Source of the DNA: Archilochus colubris
Lineage: Eukaryota; Chordata; Aves; Apodiformes; Trochilidae
Length of the DNA stretch: 64,000 nt
Direction of reading: 5' to 3'
NCBI GenBank assembly: GCA_023079485.1
Contig: CM041084.1
Coordinates: 120,706,467 to 120,770,466 of the forward strand
The position numbers were made by a program, and so were the translations under genes. The notes below the pieces were generated by a model. The model was not told the DNA's origin. It did no database searches and was given only the letters and a program-made list of their open reading frames with translations. Shown here piece after piece: positions 1 to 12,718 of the stretch; the first letter of the stretch is position 1, and every line of letters starts with the position of its first letter.

Positions 1-827
1 GCGTAATGAGCCCCAATCAATGAGGACCCTTAAAGACTGCCACTTTATTTTCAGTTGCTATTGTTTTTAAACACAAATCATGACAACCAATTTTGGGTAA
101 CACACATAAAGTGGTATACAGAATAGGAAGGAGATTTGTATGCAAGCATGAAAACTGATACCTGCTTTATATAAGTTATCATATACTTCATAAAAAATAT
201 GCATATATTCGAGTTCCAACAGGAAGTAATCCAGAGTCAGATCTGTAGATAATTTCACAAAAAAGTACATAATTGATCATTAGTTTGCATAGTTCTTATT
301 TTACATTATAATGTTTGTTTTATTGCTTGCTCTGTTTTCTTATAGTATTTTTTATACTTGTCTGGAAGAAAATATGGTATACGTTTGAGCCAGCTATAGT
401 AACCAAACAACAATAAAATGATTATGCTTAACTCTGAGAGACCAAATAGTTTCTTTTCATATTTTATAATAACGTATGGCATGTCAATTTAAATAAAATA
501 CACAATATTTGCTGACTGCAGTAAAGGGTTGATATTAAAATAATGTGTTACTGTTAAGAGTAGATAATTGAGCATAACAAAGTGTAGGTACTATCTGCTA
601 CAGCAAATACAGTAAAAAATCCTAATGTTCACTTAGCAAAATGTGCACACACAGATAATATTTGGTATTTAGAATTTTACACTTTCTCATTGTGACTCTA
701 GTAGAAATCACTATTTTTTTTGTACATTTATTCAACAACAAGTTTTAAAATATATGTATCAGTCCTGAACAGTTTAGCTGTAGCAAATATTGTAAAATAT
801 TACTAATATCTTTTTTTCAGGACAATG

Positions 828-872
828 GTGTGTGTGAGTGTGTGCCTGTGTCTGTGTATGTATGTGCATGCA
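828..872. repeat. Imperfect (TG)n microsatellite
   Basis: A run of TG dinucleotides interrupted by A and C (TGTGTGTGAGTGTGTGCC, then TGTATGTATGTGCATG). Ordinary vertebrate dinucleotide repeat, interrupted enough to be old. Confidence 0.85.
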
Positions 873-951
873 TTTTAAAAACAAATCTTATTGAGTTTGA
901 TTCTTTCTGCATTTACCCTGCATGAGCCCCCATTCTTCTACTTGCTGTATT

Positions 952-991
952 AAAACAAACAAGCAAGCAAACAAACAAAAAAAACCAAAAA
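952..991. repeat. A/C-rich (CAAA)n-like simple repeat
   Basis: Repeated AAAC, AAGC and CAAA units ending in an A8 run. It is the same compositional class as the other A/C (or, on the other strand, T/G) tracts of this window. No transposon body is recognisable beside it. Confidence 0.8.
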
Positions 992-2851
992 CTTTAAACC
1001 TTCAAATCCTAGATTACCAGTTCTAGTGCAAACAAAAATTCTTCCTGCTATTAGAACAAACCTTTTAAACATTTCTCATATTTTAAGAATTTAACTTGCA
1101 ATCCGTCTTCTTTCCTGTAAAATTTTACTTTCACTCCTTCCCTGTTGGCCTGTATTTCATTGTACTTAGTATAATATTGCTCATAATTTCTTCAAATAGA
1201 TTTTGCTGTCTTACTTAAATACTGGGGCCAAAATCTTGTTTCCTGTACACAGAATACTTTTACCATGAAATGAAACTGGAGGCTATGTAAGTGAAGATAA
1301 ATAGTAACTAGAGAGTGTTCATACTAAAAGTGTGTATCTTGAAAAACTTGTTCTGCTTCTTTCTCCTCCTCCCCTCCGTCATCAAAGATATGAAAGGCTG
1401 AAGCCCACTTATCTCAAGCACTGTCTTTCACAAAGTCCCAGAGTGATTGCTACACTCATTTGGGATACTTGGCTGATAGATTCCTGGCTTTCATCTTGTG
1501 ACAATGGAAAGGAGGACATTCTCAGTGACAGGCCAAAAATATGAAACAAACTTTCTCCAAAGCGGATCCCAAACAAGTGGAGCCTCTCTCACATAGTTTT
1601 CAAGCTCAGTACAAGGCATGTCTGTATTAACTGGCATTCCCCAATAGCTATGTAGTAATGACACTGAACACAGGAAGAATCAAGCTCCAGAATATTATGG
1701 TAAAGAAACAGCTTCAAAGCATAGAAAGAAAAGTGGTACCTTCTAGAAGTAATTTTGATGTATCTTTAATCATTTCTGTGCTCAAATACTCCAGTGATTA
1801 GTGCCATAGATATACCTATGAATAAATCACAGAATGTTGGGAAATATCTCTCTGAAACATAAACTTAAGTAGTCATCACATGTAAAGCACATGAGAAATA
1901 TTTAATTAGCTGTGCAAGTGAGCAGACATGCAAGTTCAGTATGTTAATTTGCAGAATTTGCTTTGAGGAACACAAGCTCCTTCTAAACTGCACAAAAAAT
2001 GAAAGCAGCTTATACAAAATTAAGTTCTGAAACCAATGGCAAAAGAACTTCTTTAGAATCTTTATGTAGCATTTGGTAAAGACACTGCCATTAAGAGTTG
2101 AGGTTAGAACATCAAATACACGACAGAAGTGAACAAAATGACAACAGAAAAAAAAAAGATAAATAACAACTACATGGAAAAAAGTGCTACCTTTGGAATA
2201 AAGTTGTTGAGAATCTGAAATATCTTAAAATATTATCTTATCATCTGTAACATTGTAATAGAAATTTGATCTCTGTATTGCCAAATGCCATACTATCATC
2301 TAAAATAATGAGGTGGGTAAAGAACTAAAATCAGTAGGAAAGACTTCAAGAGACCTTCAGCTCTTCTAAGTGATATAGAATAGTTTTGTTCTGTGCTGGA
2401 GATGAAAATCTACCGTACTTGGAGGCAATCAAAAAGATTATTATTAACAAGGTGTTTGGAAAGTTAAGAGCAGAATATCTTTTCAAGAACTTTACCAAGA
2501 AATAGAATGTTAGAAATAGCAGGATAGTTAGCAATGGAATTTGAACCACATAAAAGCTTCTTAACGGAGGGTGCTGAGAAAGTAGCCACTTTAAAAGCTC
2601 CAGGAAATGTGCCTCTGAAAAAGTGATCATTAATAATAGCTGTTATGTGGCAGGAGAATCAGAAGAAGGGGAATCATCAAACATCAGGTAGAGTGAAAGT
2701 GCTCGTGTTTTTATATAAGGTGAAATTAATTGAATCGTGTAGGCAGAGTGGGGAGAAACTAGACTTGGTAATAGAAGGATAATTAACATTTACAGAGAAA
2801 GAAGGAAAAAATACTTGGTTTAAGCAGTGCCATCAGATATGCAATTTAATC

Positions 2852-2865
2852 TTTTTTTTTTTTTT
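2852..2865. repeat. Poly-T run (T14)
   Basis: Fourteen T in a row, followed by GTAATTGG. No retroposed body is recognisable on the side where a minus-strand poly-A tail would place it. Confidence 0.85.
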
Positions 2866-3356
2866 GTAATTGGAAATTTTGCATTTATTATTAATTAAGC
2901 AACATATTCAAACTGATTTTAAAACAGTGACTATGTGAAGAAAAAAATGTTTGTAAGGTACTTTCTCGGTTGTAGATTTATAGGTCAGAGTATCAGCATT
3001 AAAAAGGATTTCTCAGTTTCTCAGTTACATAGAAGAGCACTTTTTCATATCACTGATCAAAAACTTACACTGATATTTAGGAGGTTAGGTGGGAAAATAG
3101 CTGTATATTGCTCAAGGGGGGTGAGAATAATCAGAAATATAAAGCCAAACTCATCTAAAGTTTAAGACTTTTATATGATGGGATAGCAACACATATATGC
3201 AACCACTCAGTTTCTTCTGATTTTGAGGCCCAATGTTGAGGTAAATTTGGGGTCAGTGAAAAGCTTTTTTTAAAAATAGGATGTAAACGAGATAGGGTAT
3301 TCTTTGAATTACAAAGATTTAAGAAGAAATTCATCATCTTCTGTATCTCACTCAAC

Positions 3357-3381
3357 TTTTTTTTTTTTTTTTTTTTTTTTT
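3357..3381. repeat. Poly-T run (T25)
   Basis: Twenty-five consecutive T, the longest homopolymer in the window. Read on the minus strand it could be the tail of a retroposed transcript whose body would lie at higher coordinates, but nothing there resembles a known SINE, LINE or processed mRNA. Length is likely polymorphic and prone to sequencing error. Confidence 0.9.
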
Positions 3382-4072
3382 AACTTGTACTTGCCCACTG
3401 GTAGATACCTGTGAATTTGGTGTAATCTTAAATAAGGAATACTCATTATATGTTTAAGAAATTATTGGAAATGTGTAATTGTACTTCTGATATTGAGAAA
3501 AAACCCACATTATTTACTAGAAAGTTATAAGCAGAAATTAAACTGGTTTTAGCCAAAAATAAGAGATACTATGATTATTGAAAGGGCAAGGAAAATGTCA
3601 GGTTTTAAGGAGAGGAAGGATAGTCAAAATGGAGAAACAAAGAATATAGTTTAAAAGTCTAAGAAAACCATAAGCTTAAACTTTAAAATTCCCAGGAACA
3701 GTTTATGTTAGAGAAAGAAATGATAAAATGAGTCAGATGTTTAAAAGAATCCATTTTTGGAGAAGGTTTCAGGTTAGCTGAGGAAAAAAGGGCTTCTTTA
3801 GGAGTACTTTGAGAATGTACAGGTAATAGATAGAAAAGATAGAAATGACTCAGTTATAAAGGGCTAAGCAGAAAGCATCACAACTATGAGAAGGAAGATA
3901 AATTAATATTGGGGAATCTACCTGAAAATAAGGCAGGATCAAATATAATTTATATATCATTAACATTGCCAAGAACAGTGCTGTACTGTAAGGTCACTTA
4001 ATGACCATACCTGAATTTTGCACAAATTTTTAAGAAAGGTAAATGTGTAAAAGGTAAAATAATAAATGATGT

Positions 4073-4104
4073 AAGAAAAAGAAAAGAAAAAAAAAGAAGA
4101 AAAA
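4073..4104. repeat. A/G-rich simple tract
   Basis: GAAAAAGAAAAG-type purine tract with only A and G for about 30 bases, inside the larger purine-rich block. Confidence 0.8.
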
Positions 4105-4440
4105 CGTCACAAACTTCAAGGAAAACAGGAGAGCAGAAAACTTAAAAGACAAACAAAACAACAACAGTGTAATAGATGCATTGTAACATGAAAGTAATAA
4201 GGATGATTAATAGAAGGTGAAATTAAAAGAAGTGGTGTAAGAGGAAGGTCATCTATAGCAATGAGCCATATGAACTCTGACATTTTTGCAATGAGTTTTC
4301 AACAGAGTGAACTGATCCTAAAGTATAGCAACTTGAATGGGACAGAGGAGAAAGAAAGAAAAGGCTGTGTTACAGCAGGATGGAAAAAAAAAGGTTGTCT
4401 TAAAAAATAAAGTCTTTTCAACAACTTAAGCCCTAGAGAG

Positions 4441-7400
4441 TTCCTTAGTGACCTGATTTGTCAAATGGATTTTTGTTCCTCGCTTGGTATTTTCAGCTCA
4501 CTGTATTCCCTTACCCCAGCTTTCAATAAATAATATCCAAAAGTATTAAAATGCTGTAATATTTAATTAAGCACCTTGGTTGTACTGGGTTTCCTCATCT
4601 ACATAGTGTAAACATTTTAGGATTACTTTAGAACGATGTGCTTTCTTACTATTGATAGCAATTCAAGGGTCCCAAAATACAGGGAAAATATCTAGTTCAA
4701 AGTATCACTCCCTACAGCAATGGATTTCAACTTGAGATCGTATCTCAAAATCACTTTTTGTAGTAACCGACTGCTCTACTAAACGCTAGTAACACAAATC
4801 AATCTGGCATTCCCAGAAGCCTAGGGACAATTCTCATACAGTTTTCACTGTAAGTGCATTCATGTTGCAATGGTTGATCTAGAATCAGGTATCTCAGAAG
4901 AGCACCCTGCTTAAAGAAATAAACTCCTTAAAATAAAATAAAATTTTTACAAAATTAGATTCAGCTACAAAATTGCAAAGTTGTCTGGATAGAAATGTGC
5001 ACACCAGCCCTATCTACCAGGCAGGGGATCAATGATATCTCACTGCTTGGAATGCCAGACACATTATAGTGCTTAAAAAAAAACCCTAAAATTTTTATTA
5101 CTATTAATATATGAACTACAGCTGTGTGCTCCCCACAAAAGTGTCACAAAAGAAAGCTTTCTTGTTTCTTAACTTGTAAATGTTGTCCCTTTTCACATAA
5201 TATACAGAAAAATCCCTCTTCTTTCATCTTGAGTATCACTATTCCTTTTTGCATGTAAAAACAGATTGCTGTTTTGTTTTGTTTTCTCAGGCACTTTGAC
5301 AGAGGGAAAGTGAAATATGTGAAATGCCAGTATCATGATCTACATAATGGTTTCGTTTTGGTTTGTGTTTTGTTTCACAAATGAATGGGGGAAAAGGTTC
5401 ATTCTTATTACTTCAGCACATTTTTATACATGCTGGATCCTGGGAAGGGGTGAAGTAGTTCAAACAAAATAAAAGAATGTGCAAACTTTAGCTTGCCTCT
5501 GCAGAATGCTTCAATATTTCAGGTGCATCACTACAAGAAAAAGAGAAAGGCTGAAACCCTAAGGAGAAATCAGGTGATTCTGCTTGTATTAGTGGAAAAC
5601 TTTTGCCACTCCCTTGTGATGGTCATAGCATGGAAAGGGGACAGAAAACATTGAGCTGCTCAGCAGCAGCAGATACAAACATGAGAAGGGGAAGGGATTG
5701 CTGAAACCTGTTTCTTGTCCTTGTGAAACTGCAGTTGGAAGCTGTTGCCTGTTTAGAGCTCCTCAGGGTTTGAGAGGGAGGGACATTAATGATTTGACTT
5801 CATCTAAACATGCATCTTGAAAATAAATCAGTGCAACTGCATTCAAGTTCTCTTTTGATTTTCACATCCAGAATTAAAGCAATCAACATATATTAAACCT
5901 TAGAGGAGTAAGGAAACTCTCATTATAGAAGAGAATGGTTGTATAGACATTTTATGTGGTTAACCTAATTCACTTTAAAAAACAGTATTGAGTTTCTTGA
6001 TTGCTCTGAATTGACAGGTCCTTATGATCTTGTGTCAGCTGTCAGGGACTCCTTTGCTGGCTGTGTTCTCCAGTCTTGGCCACAAGAGACTCAGGCCCCA
6101 GTGAGAGTTCGTGTTGCAATATATTTAATTAGGTCATTACTCATTTTGTTGTTGATACCTGGAATTTAATGAAATGCCTTCTAAGAGAGGCAATGGTAAC
6201 AATAAATTATATTTACCCTGCAGTAATAATTAAAATCTGCCTTTTAAAATGTAATTCAGAGGTGTGGTCTGTTACTGACTAGGACCTCTGTGCTTAACCC
6301 TGGATGATAACCACCTTAAGCTCTCTGAGAAAGTACATATTGGGACACATGTGTATTTCAATTTAACTCAAAGTGTTGGGGAATGTTGTTATTGTCAGTG
6401 AAAGGAGCAATGCTTTGTTATTAGGCCTCTTGACAGATTAGAAGTCTTGCTTTTTTTCTTTGGTAATATTGATTGGTCTCTTCAGAAGGTAAACCGCTCA
6501 AACACTTGGCAAACAGCATGAACCTAAGGGCCTTCTTTATATGGTGTAAGTGCATTGAGTAGAAAGGAGGACACACATACACAATATATATATAGATAAT
6601 TCTCAGTATTTGCAGCTAACCCCTTGGTTTATTTTGTTTTATGAGTAAACACATGTTGATGGGTAAAAGAGACCTTTGTACTTTTTCTATTAAATTTTGC
6701 CATTAGGCACCTGTTAGCTTTCTTACTACACAATTAGTCTTTTGCTGATCACAGGAAGGACCATTTCGTTGTTTCTCCTAGAATTTTTAGAGGTTGATCT
6801 CAATCCTGCTTGTAATTTATCTAATTATGGAAGAAGGTTACCTTGCAGTTTGAATACAGAAGACAGAGACCAGGAAATTCCAGCTTCCAGTGGAGCTCCA
6901 CTGAGCACTCAGAGGCAATGCAGGCCACAGTTCTCAGCGCAAAGACTTGTACTGACCTAGCTGAAGTCCTGCATTTTTGGGAGCCCATCTGAAGATGTTT
7001 GATTCAGGGAAGTTACAAAGGAGACCTCTTCAGAATGTTGAATTTTGTTCCCACTTATGTCTCCTGTCAATAAAACGGGGACAAATATTTCTGACAAGTT
7101 TTCAGTAAAAGTAAGGGGAGCTCAAATGACCATATATTAGGTGTGATAGCATACCTTTCAGACTTTAAACAAAAAAAAAATTTAATTGAATTATTTTTAA
7201 CTAATTTTCTGTATGCAGTAGGAAGGATAAGGGAGACGGGGAGTTTAAGGGAAGAGGTGCTGTTCTTTTTCCTATAAAGAACCCGATCAGTCTTTCATGG
7301 TAGCTCAAAATTCCCTCAAGTCCTAAAGAGAGCAAAATTCAACCTGGCTCCTGCACTTTTTTTCCAAAAAAAGTTACTGTTGATGCTCATTCCACAGACC

Positions 7401-10400
7401 TGGACAGAGAAACTCATAAAACATTTATAGTGCCCAGATTATTAATATAGAAACATCATTAAAATATGGAAAGTTGTGGCTATAACTTCTGGTGAAGAGG
7501 CAGAGGAATTCTATGAAGGCAGAAATTTCTTTTACTAACAAGGAGAGGGAGTGGGGAGAGACTTCCTGAGCTAACTCAGAGCAATCCCTGGCTCATAAAT
7601 GGAAGGGTGGGAAAAGGAAAACAAAGATCAAGCATATGTTCACCCCAACCACCTCCATAAGCAACATTTCCCTGCCTCTTCGTGCCCCCCTCCCCAGAAA
7701 TGTTCTATCTGTTAAACAAAGAAAGAAAACAAAATCCAGCAGGGAGATCTGTGCTTTCAGAAGGCTTTAGAAAGATCCTTGCAAGGCTTAGCCTTCTCTC
7801 ATCAGAGAAAATAAGCCTGGATTTATCAACAGAATGAAAACATTAAATAGCAGATTCTACCCTTATACACAGTTTTAGTTCCTCTTCAAGACTGGGGGGT
7901 CAGAGGAATAAGCTTTTCTCTGATCCCTGTTACAACACTGTCAGCTGTAAAAAGTCATCTGCTCCATCAGAGAACCTAAATGCCACTAAACAAGAACCCA
8001 CAGGGACAAGTGGAGAATTCAGACATGCATACAAAGCCATCAAAAGAACATTAATCTTTTCAAGAGCCAACTGACAGTATATTTTAGAAAGCACATATAA
8101 CTCAATTAATTTTTGTGCTCACAAAACCTTTTAATTTATGAACTATAGCTCTTGGGGTTTGCTAAACAATTAAAATCAAATCTAACTTCTCTCCTAAATT
8201 TTGCAAAGCATATTTTATAAGTTTAATTCCTGCAACTTCAGCAGGAACAGTTCCTCTACGTGACCCTGATAGTAAGAAAGGAAATCTTATTTCTCAGTGA
8301 TCTACTGTCATCAATGGACAAAAATTAAATGCTTTTGCTCATCTTTTCACTCTCTCACTAGCCATAGCCCATGAAACTTCGTTGACCTTGCTGGAAACCC
8401 TGGCAAGAATTATTGAGAGGCACTTGAATAATCTATTCTCTTCTCTCAGGAAAGAACCAGTTGCTGATGGTTGCTCTTTTGCCTAAATGTGGTCTTATGC
8501 AAGATATTCTGTCTTGCCTATACATGTTATATTCTTAGAGTAATTCATAAATATGTCGTAAACAACACTTTTGGATCTTATTCAAACCGTACAGCCACAG
8601 TACCATTCCACTGCATGTAGAACTATAGTTCAAACCAGATAAAACAGAACTATTGATTCCAAATTACCTGAAAAACCTTAAGAGAAGATTAATAAGATTT
8701 CTCTCTGTTAATGTTGATATTTTTAACATACTTTCCATTGAGTGTCCAGCTGTTTAAATGTCTTTGAATACCTGGGTACTTTTAAATGGTCAGTAGCATA
8801 AATCTTTCCTTCAGTGGCTTTCAAATATCACCATGAGTTGGGGACTTCACTGCAGCAATCTCTGGTGTGCCTTTTCCATGCTGGAATTTCATTACTGCAG
8901 TTTTTTAGCTTGGCGACATACAGAGCTCTTTCATTTTCTCACTTGTTTACCTGTAGCAATTTGGGCCAATACAGCTTCAAAAATTAGTTATATTTTAAAA
9001 AGGCCTTGATTAGACACGCTGAGCTGCCCCAGCCTAGTGGTTTGCTGCTACTGGAGAATGCAGTTGTGCTCTCTGCATGCCTCAGGTTCCTTCTACGTCC
9101 TCCCTGATGTTCTGTAGCACACTTCTGGCTCTTTGCTGAGCTGAGTCAGTTCTCTAAATGGCTATAAAATTCACTCAGGAGAACAAAACATCTTGTTCTC
9201 AAAGCATGAGGTACTTTGTTGGTGCATTTTTATCTTGTTCAGTTATATCCTAAAAGGGGATAAAGAACTACAAATTAGGCCCTGGAATGTTCATGTCAGG
9301 ACTTCTTAAAAAGTAATTCTTCAGTGTTGTAGAGTTTGATGGCTTCCAGAGGATGCTGCAAGAAACATGAACATTGCATTTTGCCATCTGGGAAATGGGA
9401 CATAGGCCAGAGGATAGATTTACTCCTTTAGTTTCTCTTGACTGAAGATATTATTTGTTCATATTCTATAAAATTGTGATTAATTCACATTATCTGTGAA
9501 CACAGAATACAATGGATGAATTTTAGAAACTACATGCAAGGTTTATTCATGAAATGAATCTGTTCCACAGTTCCTTGAAACTTTCATAATTCCTATTTTC
9601 TAGAGCACCAAAGTCCCATTAAAAGAGGGGGGAAAAAATCAGTAGCGAGCTCTTTTTTTTCAGTGATGAAATAGGTTAATTTCATAGCTGACTTGAAATC
9701 TTGTGACAAGTTATGGTATTCTATTATGCCATTATTAGTAGAAGAAATAATCCCTTGCAGCTGTGGTAACTCATGATAAGACACAATATATACCCATCAA
9801 GATATCTCTTGACAGCAATGAAATTAACTCATGTCACCCCTGTGTCTAACAGAATGTGCTCGCAGCTTCTTCTTAGTATGCTATTCCAGATACCAATGAA
9901 TTGATAGATGGGGGAAATGCATCTATTAGAAACAATTGCTTATACCAAAATTTTCACTGCCTGTGTTGTACATTTGATGATGGATATTTCAAGCAAGGTA
10001 AGCAGATACAATGGGCAAGTGATCAAAAATAAAAGTATTCAAAGTTATTGCTTACTTCTAAAAAGTGTGTTTCCTTGCACTTCAGCAGGATCTGTATAAC
10101 TGCTCTGCACAATTACTGTTATTCTCAGTACACCCCTGATGAAGTTGCAATCTGTTTCTGTGGCCTATGCCTCAGAACTGGTGTGTGAGATGGAGTCTAA
10201 AGTCATTTCAATGCCTGCTGTTGCAAAGAGATATTTTGGAATTACAAGATGGTGAAAAAACTTGTACAACTTCTTTTTACTTCCTAAACAATTACTTCTC
10301 ATACGAAATCATCTATGTGTCTATGAAGCTTTGAGAACATGTTCTTTATAGATAGTTCTAAATTCCTGGGATGAAAATATATTTTACAGTATTTCTCAAT

Positions 10401-10751
10401 AGAGTAAGAAAGCAAATAAGATGAGAGTAAATGCATTCCAGCAACACTTTTAAGACTGTAACTTAATGACTTTTTTAAAATAAGTTTTTTCAAATAACAA
10501 TTGAATAAGGAAGGAGATAAAACCCATCATTGGCTGCCAGACATATTCTCACTTCCTAATATGTCTTTGTAATCTAACTCTTCCCACATCACAAATGTTA
10601 TTCAAACAATTTGTAGTCCCAGCATGGTATGGGTTATCCACAAATTCATGTACTGCTTCCTTGATGACTAGACCACTTCTGACTTTCATTTTTTATTTAA
10701 AAACAACAACTGAACTTCAAATTAGACTCATGGAATACCCTCAATTTAGAT
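4441..10751. other. TE-poor noncoding stretch, no gene seen
   Basis: About 6 kb without a recognisable gene, CR1 or LTR. Two parts look less random than their surroundings. One is about 5990-6300, with mixed composition and TAATTA/ATTTAATTA-type words. The other is about 8090-8210, with CAATTAA, TTTAATTTATG and CAATTAAAATC. Such words are common in developmental enhancers, but also arise by chance in AT-rich DNA. No coding frame spans either. Confidence 0.5.
6576..6597. repeat. Short (AC)n/(AT)n tract
   Basis: ACACATACACAATATATATATAG-like dinucleotide tract of about 20 bases. Ordinary microsatellite. Confidence 0.6.
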
Positions 10752-10941
10752 CTTTTAATAAAATGGAAAACTTGAAAGCAGCCTGGTCACAAGGGGAAGT
10801 GTTACTTAAAGCTTGAGTTTGGCCATCAGCATTACAGAAATAAAAGACAGCTTTAAAAATAGAGGCAACTGGCTTTACTGCTGTTCTGTGTTGCTTCCCT
10901 TGTGGCGAAGCAGCTTTTAACTTTAAAATTTTATTAAATAA
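10752..10941. repeat. Imperfect inverted repeat (hairpin) of about 190 bp
   Basis: The left arm is about 10752-10805 and the right arm about 10887-10941. The reverse complement of the left arm aligns to the right arm over roughly 50 bases with a few indels. Shared blocks include CTTCC(C)CTTGTG, GC(T/A)GCTTT and the outermost ATTTTATTAAA. The spacer is about 80 bases. No terminal motif or target duplication identifies a transposon family, and there is no coding frame across it. It may be a decayed MITE, a palindromic duplication or a transcribed hairpin; the arms diverge by perhaps a quarter, so it is old. Confidence 0.6.
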
Positions 10942-12223
10942 AAAAAGCAAATAGAATGCCTTTTTTTTATATATTCCTGTTTTTGGCCAATCCTATTTTG
11001 GGAAACAAGAGCAAATAACCATATAAAAATATACAAAATACTCCCTGTGCAGAAGGTGTGATGCTCAACATTTGCAAATTGGGAAAATATGAATACATCC
11101 TATAAATAAAGCAGAGATTCATTCTGAGGCTCAGATGCTTTTGACAGCACAAACAAACACAAGCTGGTTTTATAAGCAGGATTTATCATACATCCTGTAT
11201 TTTGTACAATGTGACATTATGAATTTTACATTTACAATATGTATTAATGAAGGTGTAGGAAATTCTGGAGCTGTGTCCTAAAGAGCTGTGCAATCATATC
11301 TTATCAGGAAAAACAAAATAAAACAAAAGAAAAAGAAAAGAAAAAAGAAATAAAACCAAAACAAAAACAGAAACCACAGTTATTGACACTTAAACTTTAC
11401 CATTTAGATATTCAGAGTGACATGCAACATTGGAGTCTATTGAGAGGCTAATATGCTTTGTTGGACTTTGAAAGCACAAGGATAAACATTTTAAAGTCAG
11501 AGGTTATTAGGGGAAAGGTGTGTCAGTGAGAGTGTACCATACTACAAGAGTTCTGATTGCACAGCTTTGGGATTGCTATGTAGATGTTGCCTTCTGAACC
11601 TTCAGGCACCAATACCCCCTGAAGACATTGAACCTCTTAACCGATACATTGATTTAAAGCTGTTTTAGAGAGGCCAGCTGCAATAGGGCTGAAAAAGGTT
11701 AGATGCCAGGACCTATAAAAACAAACATGAGAGTCTATCTTTGCTGCACTAAAGTGGCTGCCTCCCACTTCTACTTTCAGCCTGTTTGCAAATCTCTGTG
11801 CCTGGCCCTCCTCCCAGAAACCACCTGCTACTGTTTCTGCACATGTTACTTTTGCTCTGGAGAACATAATGCAGATACGTGTAAATGGGATGTACATGGG
11901 TGATATTTTCATGGGCTAATTTTCATTAGTCATGTGTATTGTTCTACAGTTAGCTCTTATTCTTAAGCTGTCAGCTCACTTAAATATTATTGTGGCTTTA
12001 TTATTTATTTTCCTCTCTTCAGCTTCTCTCAGGTATCTTTCATGGTAGCTTTGAGTCTTATGCAGCATTTCTCAAGAAACAATGTATATTTTGAAAGTCA
12101 TGACAGTGACAGAAAAGGCAGAATGTGTAATTGTAAGGAGTATGAAAGGAATTGTTAACACATAAGAGAAGGTATGCTGTTACTTAGCTCTATTAATACT
12201 CTATTAATAGCTTTATTAATTAT
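10942..12223. other. Noncoding stretch, no gene seen
   Basis: No known gene or transposon. It contains the A-rich tract at 11309-11375. The better-mixed part at about 11560-11910 is open on both strands (66 codons plus, 91 codons minus), but neither product resembles a known family and no convincing splice context is present. Just before the CR1 starts there is a short CTATTAATA-type repetition at 12189-12222. Confidence 0.5.
11309..11375. repeat. A-rich (AAAAC/AAAAG)n tract
   Basis: About 65 bases made of AAAAC, AAAAG and AAAT units. It could be an expanded tail, but no retroposon body is visible upstream. Confidence 0.8.
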
Positions 12224-12552
12224 TGTAGCCTTCCAGTATCTGAAGGGGGCCTACAAGAAAGCTGGCGATGGACGTTTTAGGGTGTCAGGTACTGATAGGA
12301 CAAGGGGGAATGGATTTAAACTAGAGGAGAGTAGATTTAGATAAAATATTAGGAAGAATTTCTTCAACATGAGGTTGGTGCAATACCGGAACAGGTTGCC
12401 CAGAGAGGTTGTGGAAGCCCCATTGCTAGAAATTTTAAGGTCAGGCTGTATGGGCCTCTGAGCAACCTGATCTAGTGGGAGGTGTCCCTGCCCATGGCAG
12501 AGGGTTTGGAACTAGATGATCTTAAATGTCTCTTCCAACCCTGAAAATTCTA
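12224..12552 (+). mobile_element. CR1 LINE fragment, 3' end (5'-truncated)
   Basis: This is the last 330 bases of a CR1 non-LTR retrotransposon. The order of landmarks matches avian CR1. First comes the end of ORF2 (TTCCAGTATCTGAAGGGGGC, then the 'GATTTAGAT..ATATTAGGAAGAA' stretch encoding FRLDIRK-like sequence). Next is 'GGAACAGGTTGCCCAGAGAG', encoding WNRLPRE-like sequence. The 3' UTR then follows, with GTGGGAGGTGTCCCTGCCC and the GATGATCTT..CTTCCAACC terminus. The final octamers are reduced to a single partial ATTCTAT. Stops and small indels make it a dead copy. 5' truncation is the normal outcome of CR1 insertion. It is followed directly by the A/C tract. Confidence 0.93.
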
Positions 12553-12718
12553 TAACAAATAAATAAATACAAAACAAAACAAAAAGAAAACCACAGCCCC
12601 ACCCTCACCCCCCCCCACCAAAAAAAACCCCCACCAAAAACCCACAAAAAAACCCCCAAAAAACCACAACCCAAAAAACCCAAACAAACAAAAAAAAAAA
12701 AAAACAAAAAAGCCCCCA
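12553..12718. repeat. A/C-rich low-complexity tract, C-runs on plus strand
   Basis: About 165 bases with almost no G or T. It begins as AAATAAATAAATACAAAAC and becomes blocks of C4-C9 alternating with A runs, ending in A16-like sequence. The minus strand therefore carries several G-runs of 3 to 9 bases separated by short T-rich loops, a composition able to form G-quadruplexes. CR1 has no poly-A tail of its own, so this tract is not the normal end of the neighbouring element. The open frame on its minus strand only encodes Phe/Gly/Val repeats and is not a gene. Confidence 0.9.

Larger units (their letters stand above)
1..2340. other. AT-rich noncoding stretch, no gene seen
   Basis: No recognisable coding exon, RNA gene or transposable element is visible. 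Open frames here are short and none resembles a known protein. It contains the TG-rich and A/C-rich simple tracts listed separately. It could be intergenic or intronic; nothing in the sequence decides which. Confidence 0.6.
2341..4440. other. Purine-rich noncoding block, no gene seen
   Basis: From about 2640 to 4420 the plus strand is strongly enriched in A and G (many GAAA, AGAAG and GGAAA words), broken only by T14 at 2852-2865 and T25 at 3357-3381. Frames on both strands are short and stop-rich. The longest, minus strand 2346-2630, gives a hydrophobic 94-residue product from T-rich antisense DNA and resembles no family I know. No CR1 or LTR motif is visible. Confidence 0.5.

Noticed and set aside
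2346..2630. 94-codon minus-strand frame with hydrophobic stretches resembling membrane segments
   Set aside because: The Leu/Ile/Phe content comes from the T-rich complement of a purine-rich block; not a membrane protein I can support.
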